From Palsa-343 sp036269135 (lineage in GTDB: Bacteria; Acidobacteriota; Terriglobia; Terriglobales; Acidobacteriaceae): DNA of 64,000 bases. Below, piece by piece: positions 1 through 8,985 of the stretch. A model generated the notes under the pieces. The model saw only the letters and a program-made list of their open reading frames with translations. It did not search any database and had not been told where the DNA came from. The stretch lies in contig DATASQ010000013.1 in the NCBI GenBank assembly GCA_036269135.1, forward strand, positions 1 through 64,000. Reading direction: 5' to 3'. Position 1 is the stretch's first letter, and every line of letters starts with the position of its first letter. The position numbers and the translations under genes are program-made.

Positions 1-2346
1 AGCGCGCGGGACGCGGAGGAGAACGGCCTGGTGATCGGGCGAGAGGATCGGGCCAACGGCATCGACGTGAGCCTGCAGCCCTTTGTGAATATCGACCGCG
101 ATCTGGAGTTTGGGCGCGGGTACAACACGTTTGGCGAGGACCCTTATCTGACCAGCATGATGGGCGGTGGGGAGATCAAGGGGATCCAGTCGCAGCATGA
201 AATGGCAATGGTGAAGCACTACGTCGCGTATGACTCGAACAGCGGCAATATCTATGTCGACGACCAGGCGCTGCACGAGGTGTACGTGGCGCCGTTCGAC
301 GCGGCGGTGAAGGCGGGCGTGGCGTCGATTATGTGCTCGTATAACCGCGTGAACGGGCCGTTTGCCTGCGGCAACAAAGACACGCTGACGACGATTCTGC
401 GGGACCAGATCGGGTTCAAAGGGTTTGTCACGTCGGACTGGGGCGCGGTGCATGCGGTGAACTTCATCAACGCGGGGCTGGATATGGAAATGCCGGGGAC
501 GGGGATTGGCATTCCGTCGTTCTTCAGTCCAGGGCCGCCGCCGCCGCGTGAGGCGACGGAGGACATGACGGCAATGTTCGGCGGGCATATTCCGGAGGAA
601 CCGACGCCGAAACGCGAAGGTGGGGGCGACTCTGGCGTGAAGCTGAGCCCGGAGAGGATGAGCGAGGCGCTCAAGGGCGGCACGGTGAGCGAGGCGACCA
701 TCACGCGGGCCGCGGGGCATGTGCTCTACGAGATTGTGAAGTTCGGCTACATGGACGGGATGCAGAAACACTCGGTGACGCCGCAGGATGTGGACGCGAA
801 CGCGAAGATCATCGAAAAGACCGGCGAGGATGCCGCGGTGCTGCTGAAGAACAAAGACGCCTTGCTGCCGCTGAAGTCCGCGGAGCTGGGATCGGTGGTG
901 CTGATCGGGCCTACAGCGGGCCAGGTGGACTCGATCGGCATCAACGGCGAGCGGAGCGTGGGGCTGCCGTGGCGGGAAGTGGGTCCGCTGGCGGCGATGA
1001 AGAAGATTTCGGGGAATGAGAACATCCAGTTCGCGGTGGCGGACGACTTCACGGGCACGACGGTTCCGGCGAGCGCACTGAGCCATGACGGGCAGCCTGG
1101 GCTGGTGCGGACGGGCGGAGGCGCGGAACAGACCGATGCCGAACTGAACTTCACGAAGAAGAATGGCAAGGCGCTGCCGCCGAATTCCACGGTGACGTGG
1201 AAGGGGACGCTGACGCCGCCTCATGCCGGAGACTACTGGATTTATCTGCAGGCCATGGGGACGAATGCGACGATCCGTCTGGACGGCAAGCCGCTGGCGC
1301 GGACGGGGGCGTTTCAGGGCGGCGTGCACGGCGACATTCTGCAGGCGAACCAGGACAACGTGGTGCCGACACCCGAGGGGCTGGACAACGTTCGCCGGGC
1401 GGTGCAGTTGAGCGCGGGGCCGCACGCCATCGAGATCGCGACAACGCCGGACAGCTCGGGCTCGCCAGTGCAGGTGCGCCTGAACTGGTACACCCCGGAG
1501 AAGCGAGCAGCGGATCACGCAGCGGCGATCGCGGCGGCAAAGAAGGCGAAGGTGGCGGTCGTGTTTGTGTGGACGCGACTGAAGCCGGTCTTCGGCCTGC
1601 CGGGGGATCAGGATCAACTGGTGAACGAGATCGCGGCGGTCAATCCCAACACGATCGTCGTGCTCAACACCAGCCAGCCGGTGGCGCTGCCCTGGGTGGA
1701 TAAGGTGAAGGGCGTGCTGGAAATGTGGTGGCCGGGCGACGAAGGCGGATGGTCTACGGCGAACATTTTGCTGGGCAAGGTGAGCCCGGCGGGACGGCTG
1801 CCGGTGACCTGGGGGAAGAAGCTCACGGATTATCCGGCGACCGATCCGCGGTATCCGGAGCGCAGCGGGAAGGGCGTGGATGGCAAGACGACCTACAGCG
1901 AAGGCGTGAACGTGGGGTATCGGTGGTTCGATAAGGAACACATCGCGCCGCTCTTTCCCTTTGGCTACGGTCTGAGTTACACAATCTTCGAATATTCCGG
2001 GTTGAAGACGGTGAAAGCCGACGACGGCGGTCTGGATGTGACGGTTGCGATCAAAAACACCGGCAGCGTGGACTCCGATGAGGTGCCGCAGGTGTATCTG
2101 GGCGCGCCGAGCGACATCCCGGCGGGCGTGCAGTTCCCGGTGCGGGCACTGGTGGCGTTCGATCGCGTGAACATACCGGCAGGGGAAACGCGGACGGTCA
2201 CGCTGCATGTGCCGCTGCGGCAACTGCAGTACTGGTCGACCAAAGGACAGAAGTGGGTGACGGCCAGCGGGGAGCGCACCGTCAGCGTGGGCGGCTCGTC
2301 GCGTTCGCGACCGCTGCACGAGCCGGTTGACGTCGCGAAGATGTAA
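1..2346 (+). CDS. GH3 beta-glucosidase-type glycoside hydrolase (5' end outside window)
   Basis: Secreted-type family GH3 enzyme, probably releasing terminal beta-linked sugars from oligosaccharides. The frame is open from base 1, so the N-terminus is missing; 781 residues are visible. The (alpha/beta)8 domain shows GRGYNTFGEDP and the MVKHYVAYDS substrate loop. KGFVTSDWGA carries the expected catalytic nucleophile Asp at codon 146. Next come the alpha/beta sandwich domain (GEDAAVLLKN), a PA14-type insert (HAGDYWIYLQAMG, about codons 400-490) and a C-terminal fibronectin-III-like domain (PQVYLGAPSD) after the FPFGYGLSYT motif. A Pro/Gly-rich insert at about codons 176-216 is unusual. GH3 enzymes with an embedded PA14 domain are known beta-glucosidases. 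Exact sugar specificity cannot be read from sequence. Confidence 0.93.
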   Translation, partial: SARDAEENGLVIGREDRANGIDVSLQPFVNIDRDLEFGRGYNTFGEDPYLTSMMGGGEIKGIQSQHEMAMVKHYVAYDSNSGNIYVDDQALHEVYVAPFDAAVKAGVASIMCSYNRVNGPFACGNKDTLTTILRDQIGFKGFVTSDWGAVHAVNFINAGLDMEMPGTGIGIPSFFSPGPPPPREATEDMTAMFGGHIPEEPTPKREGGGDSGVKLSPERMSEALKGGTVSEATITRAAGHVLYEIVKFGYMDGMQKHSVTPQDVDANAKIIEKTGEDAAVLLKNKDALLPLKSAELGSVVLIGPTAGQVDSIGINGERSVGLPWREVGPLAAMKKISGNENIQFAVADDFTGTTVPASALSHDGQPGLVRTGGGAEQTDAELNFTKKNGKALPPNSTVTWKGTLTPPHAGDYWIYLQAMGTNATIRLDGKPLARTGAFQGGVHGDILQANQDNVVPTPEGLDNVRRAVQLSAGPHAIEIATTPDSSGSPVQVRLNWYTPEKRAADHAAAIAAAKKAKVAVVFVWTRLKPVFGLPGDQDQLVNEIAAVNPNTIVVLNTSQPVALPWVDKVKGVLEMWWPGDEGGWSTANILLGKVSPAGRLPVTWGKKLTDYPATDPRYPERSGKGVDGKTTYSEGVNVGYRWFDKEHIAPLFPFGYGLSYTIFEYSGLKTVKADDGGLDVTVAIKNTGSVDSDEVPQVYLGAPSDIPAGVQFPVRALVAFDRVNIPAGETRTVTLHVPLRQLQYWSTKGQKWVTASGERTVSVGGSSRSRPLHEPVDVAKM

Positions 2347-2361
2347 GGTGCGGGTGCGGGG

Positions 2362-2380
2362 TCCGGACTTGCGATCCGGA
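2362..2380. terminator. short hairpin between convergent genes
   Basis: TCCGGA at 2362-2367 is repeated at 2375-2380 and is self-complementary, giving a 6-bp stem with a 7-nt loop. It lies in the 37-bp gap between the GH3 stop and the convergent CRTAC1 stop. There is no T-tract, so termination function is only a guess. Confidence 0.25.
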
Positions 2381-2383
2381 ACT

Positions 2384-4213
2384 CTACCGCATGGGCGAAC
2401 CGGTGATTCCGCGGGCTTCGGTGATCGTATAAATTCGATCGACCGAGGGCAGATGCACCTTCTCCACCAATCCGCCGGGCCAGTGAATCTCCACCTGACT
2501 TACCGTGGTGGCTATGCCGAGCCCGAAGTGAAGCCGGGGGTCATTGGAGGAAAGATAACTGCCTCCGCTCAGCACATCTTCTCGCTGGCGCAGGCCATCG
2601 GCGGTCAGATAGACGGTTGCGCCGACGGCATCCCTCGGACTTTTCGGGCCGCCGATCAGTTTGAGTTCCACCCAGTGGTTATGGTCGGGACTCACATTGC
2701 GCAACAGGACCGGGTGGCCATCGAGAACGTTGATGACGACGTCGATCTTGCCATCGTTAAATAAGTCGCCAAATGCGGCGCCACGGCCGGGGAACGTCTC
2801 AGCCAGTCCGGACCCTTCGACGGGCGGCACGGCGACGAATTTTTGCCCGTGCAGATTGCGATACAACAACGGACGCTGAGCGAAGGTGGTGCCCCAGTCA
2901 TGCTGGTCCACCTGGGGGTACACGTGCCCGTTGACGACCATGATGTCTTTCCAGCCGTCATTGTCGAAATCAAGAAAGCCGGCGCCCCATCCCAGGAACG
3001 GAATGCTGTCCTGCGCGATGCCCGCCGGATAACTGACATCGGTAAAGTTGGCGCCTCCGTCATTGCGATAGAGCAGGTTGTAGTCGTCAGAGAAATCGGT
3101 CACCAGCAGGTCCAGCCAACCGGTGTTGCGGTAATCTCCCGCTGCTATCCCCATGCCGGCGATTTCACGGCCGTCGCCATTGACGGCGAATCCCGAGGCA
3201 TAGCTGTCGTCTTCAAATGTGCCGTTGCCTTTATTGATGTAGAGATAGTTCGGAGTCGAGTCGTCAGCGACGGCCAGATCGACTTTGCCGTCATTGTTCA
3301 CGTCGGCGAAGAGCGCGCCGAGGCCGTAATAGCGATTGGGATCGCTGACACCCGCTTTCACGCTGACGTCGGTGAAGGTGCCGTCGCCGTTGTTGTGGAA
3401 CAGGTGATCGGGCTCTCCGCGGAGCCCGCGCGGGCCGCACATGACGGGAACACCTCGGAAACGGCAGGCGGCGAAGGCCACCGCGGATGAGCCCGGGATG
3501 GGCGGTTGGCTGAGGTCATAGTGGACATAGCCGGCGACGAAGAGATCCAGTCGTCCGTCTCCGTCGTAGTCGCCAAAGGTCACCCCGGTGGACCAGTTAC
3601 CCAGCTGAACCCCGGCTTTCTCCGCAACGTCGGTGAAAGTACCGTTATGGTTATTACGGTAGAGGCGGTTTTTGCCGAAGTTACTGACGTAGATATCCGG
3701 CCATCCATCGTTGTTATAGTCGCCGATGGCAACGCCAAACCCCCAGCGGTCGTTTGTTACGCCGGCGAGTTCGGCGACATTCGTAAAGGTGCCGTCGTGA
3801 TTGTTGTGAAACAGGGCGGCATGCGGCGGGGTGGTTTTGCCGCTTACTGCATCATAGGTGGAACCATTGACCAGATAGATGTCCAGCCATCCATCGTTGT
3901 CATAGTCAAGCAGGCCGACACCGGAGCCGTTCGTGTCGATGATGAAGCGCTTATCCGGGGAACCCATCTGGTGGGTCCACGTATCCAGCCCGGCCTGATG
4001 GGTAACATCCTTAAAGATAACCGGACCCGATTTTACGAATCCACCCGCGGTAATCGGGCGATTCTGGGCATCGTGCACGGCGGCGTGCATGCCTCCGGTG
4101 CTCTCGCCTCCCGCCATGGGCTGCTGGTTATCGGGCTGAACCGCCTGAGCCACGGCCAGCGCCGCGATGACCAGGGCGGCAACCGGAAGACCCCAAAAAT
4201 ACCGCAAAGGCAT
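2384..4213 (-). CDS. FG-GAP/VCBS repeat protein with ASPIC/UnbV domain (CRTAC1-type)
   Basis: Secreted beta-propeller protein of unknown function, 609 aa. After a signal peptide (MPLRYFWGLPVAALVIAALA) it has about seven FG-GAP/VCBS blades. Each carries a DxDxDG calcium-loop signature such as DYDNDGWLDIYLVN, followed by GDGTFTDV. The C-terminal about 75 residues match the ASPIC/UnbV domain (AVGATVYLTADG, LHFGLG, VEIHWPGG). A cysteine pair lies in the CRFRGVPVMCGPRGL segment and is shared with the gene at 31293. I chose ATG at 4213 because GGAGG lies directly upstream on the coding strand; a GTG at 4252 would add 13 residues and hide the signal peptide. It converges on the GH3 gene. Family members are described as extracellular or periplasmic adhesion or assembly-like proteins; no reaction can be assigned. 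Confidence 0.88.
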   Translation of the reverse strand: MPLRYFWGLPVAALVIAALAVAQAVQPDNQQPMAGGESTGGMHAAVHDAQNRPITAGGFVKSGPVIFKDVTHQAGLDTWTHQMGSPDKRFIIDTNGSGVGLLDYDNDGWLDIYLVNGSTYDAVSGKTTPPHAALFHNNHDGTFTNVAELAGVTNDRWGFGVAIGDYNNDGWPDIYVSNFGKNRLYRNNHNGTFTDVAEKAGVQLGNWSTGVTFGDYDGDGRLDLFVAGYVHYDLSQPPIPGSSAVAFAACRFRGVPVMCGPRGLRGEPDHLFHNNGDGTFTDVSVKAGVSDPNRYYGLGALFADVNNDGKVDLAVADDSTPNYLYINKGNGTFEDDSYASGFAVNGDGREIAGMGIAAGDYRNTGWLDLLVTDFSDDYNLLYRNDGGANFTDVSYPAGIAQDSIPFLGWGAGFLDFDNDGWKDIMVVNGHVYPQVDQHDWGTTFAQRPLLYRNLHGQKFVAVPPVEGSGLAETFPGRGAAFGDLFNDGKIDVVINVLDGHPVLLRNVSPDHNHWVELKLIGGPKSPRDAVGATVYLTADGLRQREDVLSGGSYLSSNDPRLHFGLGIATTVSQVEIHWPGGLVEKVHLPSVDRIYTITEARGITGSPMR

Positions 4214-4294
4214 CACCCTCCGCTCAGAGAATACCCGCAGGCTGGCGCTCACGGCTAACGGAACCGGCGACAGGACCTCTGCAGGGGCTCTCTC

Positions 4295-5599
4295 TCAAAA
4301 CCACGTCTCAGCGACATCGATAACGTCGTAGCGGGCATTCACAATCAGGATGGTGCGCCACTTGTCGAAGGTCAGGCATGGATGCGAGATATCGAAGGCC
4401 AGCATGTCGCCCACGCGAAGATCGTCGGCGGCTTCGATCTGGAGGAAGGCATGCTGATCCATGATTCTGGTGACTTGCCAATGGTGTGGAGCGGCTTGCG
4501 GCTGGACCTCTCCAGGACGGTAACGAAGAGCAGGGACGGGCAATCCGGCATCGAAGGCGACATCGCGCTTGCCCATGGCGATGATGGCCTTTTCCGGCTC
4601 CGGACGGGATTGCACACAGGCCCAGATTTTCAGCGCGGGCACGAGGGCTGAGCCCATCTGCCGCGCAATCGGATTCTCCCCGAGGACCCTGGCCTGCGCT
4701 TTGCTGTAGGCGCCGACGTCGTGGCTGAGATAGCATCCCGGCCGCAGAACCATCTCCACCCGATCTCCCAGGCCGCTCTCGGAGAACACCTCTGCGACGA
4801 TGTCGTACCAGGCGGAGCCGGCGCCGGAGATGAGAACGGGAGCGGCGTGGAACCGCTTCTCCCGGATCAACGCTTGTGTCACCTGGACGGCGTGCTGGAG
4901 AAAGGCGCGGATCGCCGACTCGTCATCGAGCAGGCCTTCGTAGACCTCGATGCCGCGGAGCACGATCGAATGCTGCCAGCGGGAGAGCGCAGCCAGCGCG
5001 GCCTGCAGTTGCTCCTCATCGCGGATACCGCAGCGTCCGCCGATGACGCCGAGCTCGAGAAGCACCTGCAGGCGCTGGTGCTTCTCCGCATAGAACGGGC
5101 CGAGCTGGTCGATCTGCTCCGCCGAATCGACGAGGCAGTAAAAATCAAACTCAGCGGTCTCGAGCATCTTCGCAACCGTCCGCATATTCTGCCGGCCGAC
5201 GAGCTGGTTGGCCATCAGGACGCGCCGCACACCATGCTCGAAGGCAACCAGGGCCTGCTGGGCGGTCGCGAGCGTGATGCCCCAGGCGCCATGCCGGAGC
5301 TGCCGCGCAAACAACTGCGGCGACATGGTGGTTTTGCCGTGCGGCGCGAGCCTGGCTCCGTAGGCTTCGGCGAAGCGCTGCATCCACCCGAGGTTGTGCT
5401 CCAGCTTTTCCTCATCGAGAACGGCGGCGGGCAGAGTCACGTCCTCGCGCAGCAGGTTCCAGCCTTGGCGCCGGATCTGCTCGGCGCTGCGTGAGCCTTC
5501 AAACCAGCCGAGGCCTTTGTTCAGGGACACGATAGCGGAAGCGCGGCCAGACGCAGCGGGAATGCTGTTTGGGGGCAGTCGAACCCTCCTTCGCATCAA
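4295..5599 (-). CDS. PLP-dependent D-amino-acid deaminase (D-serine dehydratase/D-threonine aldolase-like)
   Basis: Cytosolic fold-type III PLP enzyme, 434 aa, of the alanine-racemase N-terminal/D-serine-dehydratase-like family. It probably deaminates D-serine or D-threonine, or cleaves D-beta-hydroxy amino acids. The Schiff-base lysine is in LAPHGKTTMSP (Lys89). The C-terminal metal site typical of eukaryotic-type D-serine dehydratase is present as His and Cys in DISHPCLTFDKW. It is divergent from the D-aminoacylase gene, which supports a D-amino-acid role. The start is uncertain. ATGs at 5599 and 5596 have no upstream ribosome-binding site. The conserved region begins at SLNKGLG, directly after a GTG at 5530, so the true product may be 23 residues shorter. 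Confidence 0.85.
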   Translation of the reverse strand: MMRRRVRLPPNSIPAASGRASAIVSLNKGLGWFEGSRSAEQIRRQGWNLLREDVTLPAAVLDEEKLEHNLGWMQRFAEAYGARLAPHGKTTMSPQLFARQLRHGAWGITLATAQQALVAFEHGVRRVLMANQLVGRQNMRTVAKMLETAEFDFYCLVDSAEQIDQLGPFYAEKHQRLQVLLELGVIGGRCGIRDEEQLQAALAALSRWQHSIVLRGIEVYEGLLDDESAIRAFLQHAVQVTQALIREKRFHAAPVLISGAGSAWYDIVAEVFSESGLGDRVEMVLRPGCYLSHDVGAYSKAQARVLGENPIARQMGSALVPALKIWACVQSRPEPEKAIIAMGKRDVAFDAGLPVPALRYRPGEVQPQAAPHHWQVTRIMDQHAFLQIEAADDLRVGDMLAFDISHPCLTFDKWRTILIVNARYDVIDVAETWF

Positions 5600-5612
5600 T
5601 CGAAGAGATGCG
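5592..5612. promoter_or_regulatory. inverted repeat in the D-amino-acid divergent region
   Basis: CGCATC (5592-5597) and GATGCG (5607-5612) form an exact 6-bp inverted repeat with a 9-bp spacer. It sits between the divergent deaminase and D-aminoacylase coding regions. The position suits an operator serving both genes. No regulator gene is adjacent and no clear promoter elements were seen. Confidence 0.3.
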
Positions 5613-5646
5613 ATCGATGCGCAATGGCACTATCCTATATCTCTCC

Positions 5647-7110
5647 ATGCCTGCGACGCTCACCTGCGACACACTGATTCGAGGCGCGAACCTGCTGGAC
5701 GGCAGCGGAGCGCCCGCCGAGCGGCTTGACCTTGCGATCATCGGCGATCGCATTCACGCGATCGGCGCGGACCTGCGCCTTCCGGCAGCCGCGGTCATTC
5801 AGGCAGAGGGATTGTGTCTCAGCCCGGGCTTTATTGACGTTCATACGCATGACGATCTTGCGGTTCTGCGCACGCCATCGATGACGCCCAAGATCACGCA
5901 GGGGGTCACGACGGTGATTGTCGGCAACTGCGGCATCAGCGCGTCTCCTGTGACGCTGCGAGATGGCGTTCCGGACCCGATGAATCTGCTCGGGCAGGCG
6001 ACGGAATTCCGGTATCCGACATTTGCCGCGTATTGCGAGGCTGTGCGCGTGGCGCGGCCGGCGGTGAACGTCGCAGCGCTGATTGGGCACACCGCTCTGC
6101 GCAATAACCACATGGACCAGCTGGATCGTGCAGCGACCGCCGAAGAAGCAGCGGGCATGCGAGCTCAGTTGCAGGAAGCCCTGGAGGGCGGCGCTCTCGG
6201 GCTGAGTTCGGGATTGGCTTACCTTTCGGCGAATGCGGCGACCACGGAGGAATTGCTGGCAGTGGCGCGGCCTCTGGGCGCCGCGGGCGGGGTGTATGCG
6301 ACGCATATGCGCTCGGAATCCGCTGCGATACTGGACGCGATGGAGGAAGCCTTCACCATTGGCCGTGGCAGCGACGCTCCCGTGATCATTTCTCATCTCA
6401 AATGCGCGGGAGTCGATCAATGGGGGCGCAGCGGAGAAGTTCTTCACGCGCTCGAAACTGCGCGTCTTTCCCAGCGCGCCGGTTGCGACTGCTATCCCTA
6501 TGCGGCGGGATCGAGCACGCTGGATTTGCGGCAGGTGGATGAGCGCGTCACCATCACGGTTACGTGGAGTGAGCCGCACCCGGAAATTGCGGGACGGAAT
6601 CTGGCCGAGATCGCACAGGAGTGGGAACTGAGCCAAGTGGAGGCGGCGCGACAGCTGCAGCCGGCCGGGGCTATTTATCACAGCATTTCCGAGGAGGATA
6701 TGCGGCGCATCCTCGGCCACGCGGCGACGATGATTGGCTCCGACGGCCTGCCGTGCGATCCGCGGCCGCATCCGCGGTTGTGGGGAACCTTCCCTCGCGT
6801 GCTGGGCCACTACGCGCGCGAGGAGAAGCTGTTCTCTCTCGCGGAAGCCGTCCATAAGATGACGGGGATGCCTGCGCGGCGGTTCGGACTGGAGCGGCGC
6901 GGGCTTTTGCGCGAGGGCTATTATGCCGATCTGGTGCTGTTCGATGCGCAGCGAATTCTCGATCGCGCGACCTTTGCCGAGCCGTCGCAGCAGTCCGAAG
7001 GCATCGCCGGCGTCTGGGTGAATGGGGTGCTCTCCTGCACGCCCGAGGAGCCCGCGAGTGGGCGCAGCGGACGGCTTCTGCGGCGAGGCACGACGGAGTG
7101 GATTCAATGA
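5647..7110 (+). CDS. N-acyl-D-amino-acid deacylase (D-aminoacylase)
   Basis: Amidohydrolase-superfamily zinc enzyme, 487 aa, that hydrolyses N-acyl-D-amino acids to D-amino acid plus carboxylate. The start at 5647 (MPATLTCDTLIRG) fits family N-termini; upstream in-frame ATGs lack homology. Motifs in order: HTHDD (His66, His68), IVGNCGIS (Cys95), THMRSE (His220), ISHLKC (His250) and GSDGLP (Asp366). From memory, the characterised Alcaligenes enzyme uses Cys96, His220, His250 and Asp366, so the ligand set is intact at near-identical numbering. The C-terminal beta-sandwich closes with GVWVNGVL. The RidA and GntP permease genes follow on the same strand. No signal peptide is visible, so it probably acts in the cytosol on imported substrate. 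Confidence 0.93.
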   Translation: MPATLTCDTLIRGANLLDGSGAPAERLDLAIIGDRIHAIGADLRLPAAAVIQAEGLCLSPGFIDVHTHDDLAVLRTPSMTPKITQGVTTVIVGNCGISASPVTLRDGVPDPMNLLGQATEFRYPTFAAYCEAVRVARPAVNVAALIGHTALRNNHMDQLDRAATAEEAAGMRAQLQEALEGGALGLSSGLAYLSANAATTEELLAVARPLGAAGGVYATHMRSESAAILDAMEEAFTIGRGSDAPVIISHLKCAGVDQWGRSGEVLHALETARLSQRAGCDCYPYAAGSSTLDLRQVDERVTITVTWSEPHPEIAGRNLAEIAQEWELSQVEAARQLQPAGAIYHSISEEDMRRILGHAATMIGSDGLPCDPRPHPRLWGTFPRVLGHYAREEKLFSLAEAVHKMTGMPARRFGLERRGLLREGYYADLVLFDAQRILDRATFAEPSQQSEGIAGVWVNGVLSCTPEEPASGRSGRLLRRGTTEWIQ

Positions 7111-7130
7111 AAAGCAGGGAAGGAGAGTCG

Positions 7131-7529
7131 ATGGAGATTCGGCGGTATGGCGTTGAAGGAGGCAAAGGCGCGGGCGGCCAGCATCTGCCTTTTGCGCGTG
7201 CGGTGGCCGCGGATGGGTGGCTCTACGTGTCCGGCCAGGTGCCCATGCTCAACGGGGAGCTGGTCAGCGGCAACGTGGCGGTCCAGGCGCGGCAGGCGAT
7301 CCAGAACCTGCTGGCCGTTTTGCGAGAGGCGGGATACGGTCCCGAGCACGTGGTGCGCTGCGGTGTGTGGATCGACGATGCACGGGACTTCGCAGCCTTC
7401 AATGCGGTCTTTCGGGAATTCTTCGGCGAGCACCCGCCGGCCCGCTCCTGCGTGGTTTCCAGTATGGTGGTGGATTGCAAGGTGGAGATCGATTGCGTCG
7501 CCTGGAAAGGACCCAACCGCGATGTATAA
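7131..7529 (+). CDS. RidA family enamine/imine deaminase
   Basis: Small (132 aa) YjgF/YER057c/UK114-family protein. RidA proteins hydrolyse reactive enamine/imine products of PLP beta-eliminating enzymes, such as 2-aminoacrylate from serine dehydratase. The sequence shows the SGQVPML core, an NLLAVLREAG helix and the conserved Arg in PARSCVVSSM, followed by KVEIDCVAW. ATG 7131 was chosen because AAGGAG lies 5-6 nt upstream. It starts 20 bp after the D-aminoacylase stop, so the two are likely co-transcribed. Its place beside a D-amino-acid deaminase fits removal of that enzyme's enamine product. Confidence 0.9.
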   Translation: MEIRRYGVEGGKGAGGQHLPFARAVAADGWLYVSGQVPMLNGELVSGNVAVQARQAIQNLLAVLREAGYGPEHVVRCGVWIDDARDFAAFNAVFREFFGEHPPARSCVVSSMVVDCKVEIDCVAWKGPNRDV

Positions 7530-7581
7530 CCCGGAGAGACTTCTCGCAACGGCTGGGAAGGAGCGGCGCTGATATCGACTC

Positions 7582-8934
7582 ATGATTGAACCGCACAGCA
7601 TCTTTCTGCTCATCGCCGCCCTCGCCTCGGTGATCGGACTTATCCTGCTGATCGCCGTGGTGCGGCTGAATCCGTTCATCAGCCTTTTTCTGGCCTCGCT
7701 GGCTCTTGCTGTTGTGGCAGGCATGCCGCTGCCGAACATCATTCGGTCGTTTGAGGCCGGGTTCGGCGGCACGATCGGGCACATCGCCATCATTGTGGCG
7801 CTGGGCACCATGCTGGGCAAGATGATGGCGGAGTCGGGCGGCGCCGACCAGATTGCCTATACCCTCATCGACCTGTTCGGCGAGAAGAATATTCGATGGG
7901 CGATGGTGCTCATCGGCCTGATTGTCGGATTGCCGGCATTTTTCGAAGTGGGCTTCGTTCTTCTCATTCCCATCGCCTTTACGGTTGCGCGCCGCACAAA
8001 GACCTCGATTGTCAGCGTGGGCCTGCCGCTGGTGGCCGGACTTTCGGTCGTCCATGGACTCGTGCCTCCCCATCCTGCCGCGATGATGGCAGTGACCATC
8101 TACCACGCCAATGTTGGACGGACGATCGGCGATGCGCTGCTGGTCGGCGTGCCGGTCGCCGTACTGGCCGGGCCTGTATACACGAAGTTCATTGCGCCGC
8201 ACATTCACATAGCCGGTGAGAGCTCGATGGCGGCAGAGTTCGTTGAGCACGGAAACGAGCGAAGGCTTCCGAATTTCTGGCTGACGATATTCACGATTCT
8301 GCTGCCGGTGATCCTGATGCTGCTGGGCAGCTGGGCCGATTCGATTACGGCGCCTCACAGCCGGATGAATGCGGCGCTGCACCTCGCCGGGAACGACGAT
8401 ATGGCACTGCTGGCGGGGGCGCTGCTGAGTTTTGTGAGCCTGGGCAAAGCGCAGGGGTTCAGCTCCGCGGCCATCCTGCGGTTCAGCCAGGAATGCCTGG
8501 CGCCCACCGCGGCCGTCACTCTGCTCGTCGGGGCCGGAGGCGGCTTCGGCCGCATCCTGCAGGACAGCGGTGTCTCGCATGCGATCGTCACGCTGGCCCT
8601 GCACAGCCATGTCCAGATGCTTCTGCTGGCCTGGCTGCTGGCAGCTCTCATGCGCCTGGCAACCGGTTCAGCAACCGTTGCCATGGTTACGGCGGCACAG
8701 ATCGTGGCACCCATTGCGCTGCATAACCCGTCGGTTTCACCGGAGCTGCTGGCGATCGCCACCGGTGCCGGGTCGCTCATTTTCTCGCACGTGAACGACG
8801 GCGGTTTTTGGCTGGTGAAGGAATACTTCGGGATGTCTCTGAGCCAGACCATCTGGAGCTGGTCGATCTGCGAGACCATTATTTCGGTGGGCGGCCTCGG
8901 CCTTGTAGAAGTGCTTTCTCTGGTTCTGAGGTGA
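7582..8934 (+). CDS. GntP-family permease (gluconate/D-serine-type H+ symporter)
   Basis: Inner-membrane carrier of 450 aa with about 12-14 hydrophobic segments. GntP hallmarks include VRLNPFISLFLASL, the FGGTIGHIAIIVALGTMLGKMMAESGGAD stretch (partly quoted motif), GLVPPHPAAM and the C-terminal SHVNDGGFWLVKEYFG. Family members import gluconate, idonate or D-serine (DsdX). The neighbouring D-aminoacylase, RidA and D-amino-acid deaminase argue for a D-amino acid or N-acyl-D-amino acid here. That is inference from context, because GntP sequence alone does not separate these substrates. The gene follows RidA by 52 bp on the same strand and ends 51 bp before a convergent TPR gene. Confidence 0.9.
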   Translation: MIEPHSIFLLIAALASVIGLILLIAVVRLNPFISLFLASLALAVVAGMPLPNIIRSFEAGFGGTIGHIAIIVALGTMLGKMMAESGGADQIAYTLIDLFGEKNIRWAMVLIGLIVGLPAFFEVGFVLLIPIAFTVARRTKTSIVSVGLPLVAGLSVVHGLVPPHPAAMMAVTIYHANVGRTIGDALLVGVPVAVLAGPVYTKFIAPHIHIAGESSMAAEFVEHGNERRLPNFWLTIFTILLPVILMLLGSWADSITAPHSRMNAALHLAGNDDMALLAGALLSFVSLGKAQGFSSAAILRFSQECLAPTAAVTLLVGAGGGFGRILQDSGVSHAIVTLALHSHVQMLLLAWLLAALMRLATGSATVAMVTAAQIVAPIALHNPSVSPELLAIATGAGSLIFSHVNDGGFWLVKEYFGMSLSQTIWSWSICETIISVGGLGLVEVLSLVLR

Positions 8935-8985
8935 TCGAGAATGGCCGGTGCATTTAGGGTATACAGGCGGAGCCGCGGCTCAGCG

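Noticed and set aside
5635..7107. 490-codon minus-strand open frame opposite the D-aminoacylase
   Set aside because: Arg/His-rich translation with no motif; the opposite strand has the complete metal-ligand set.
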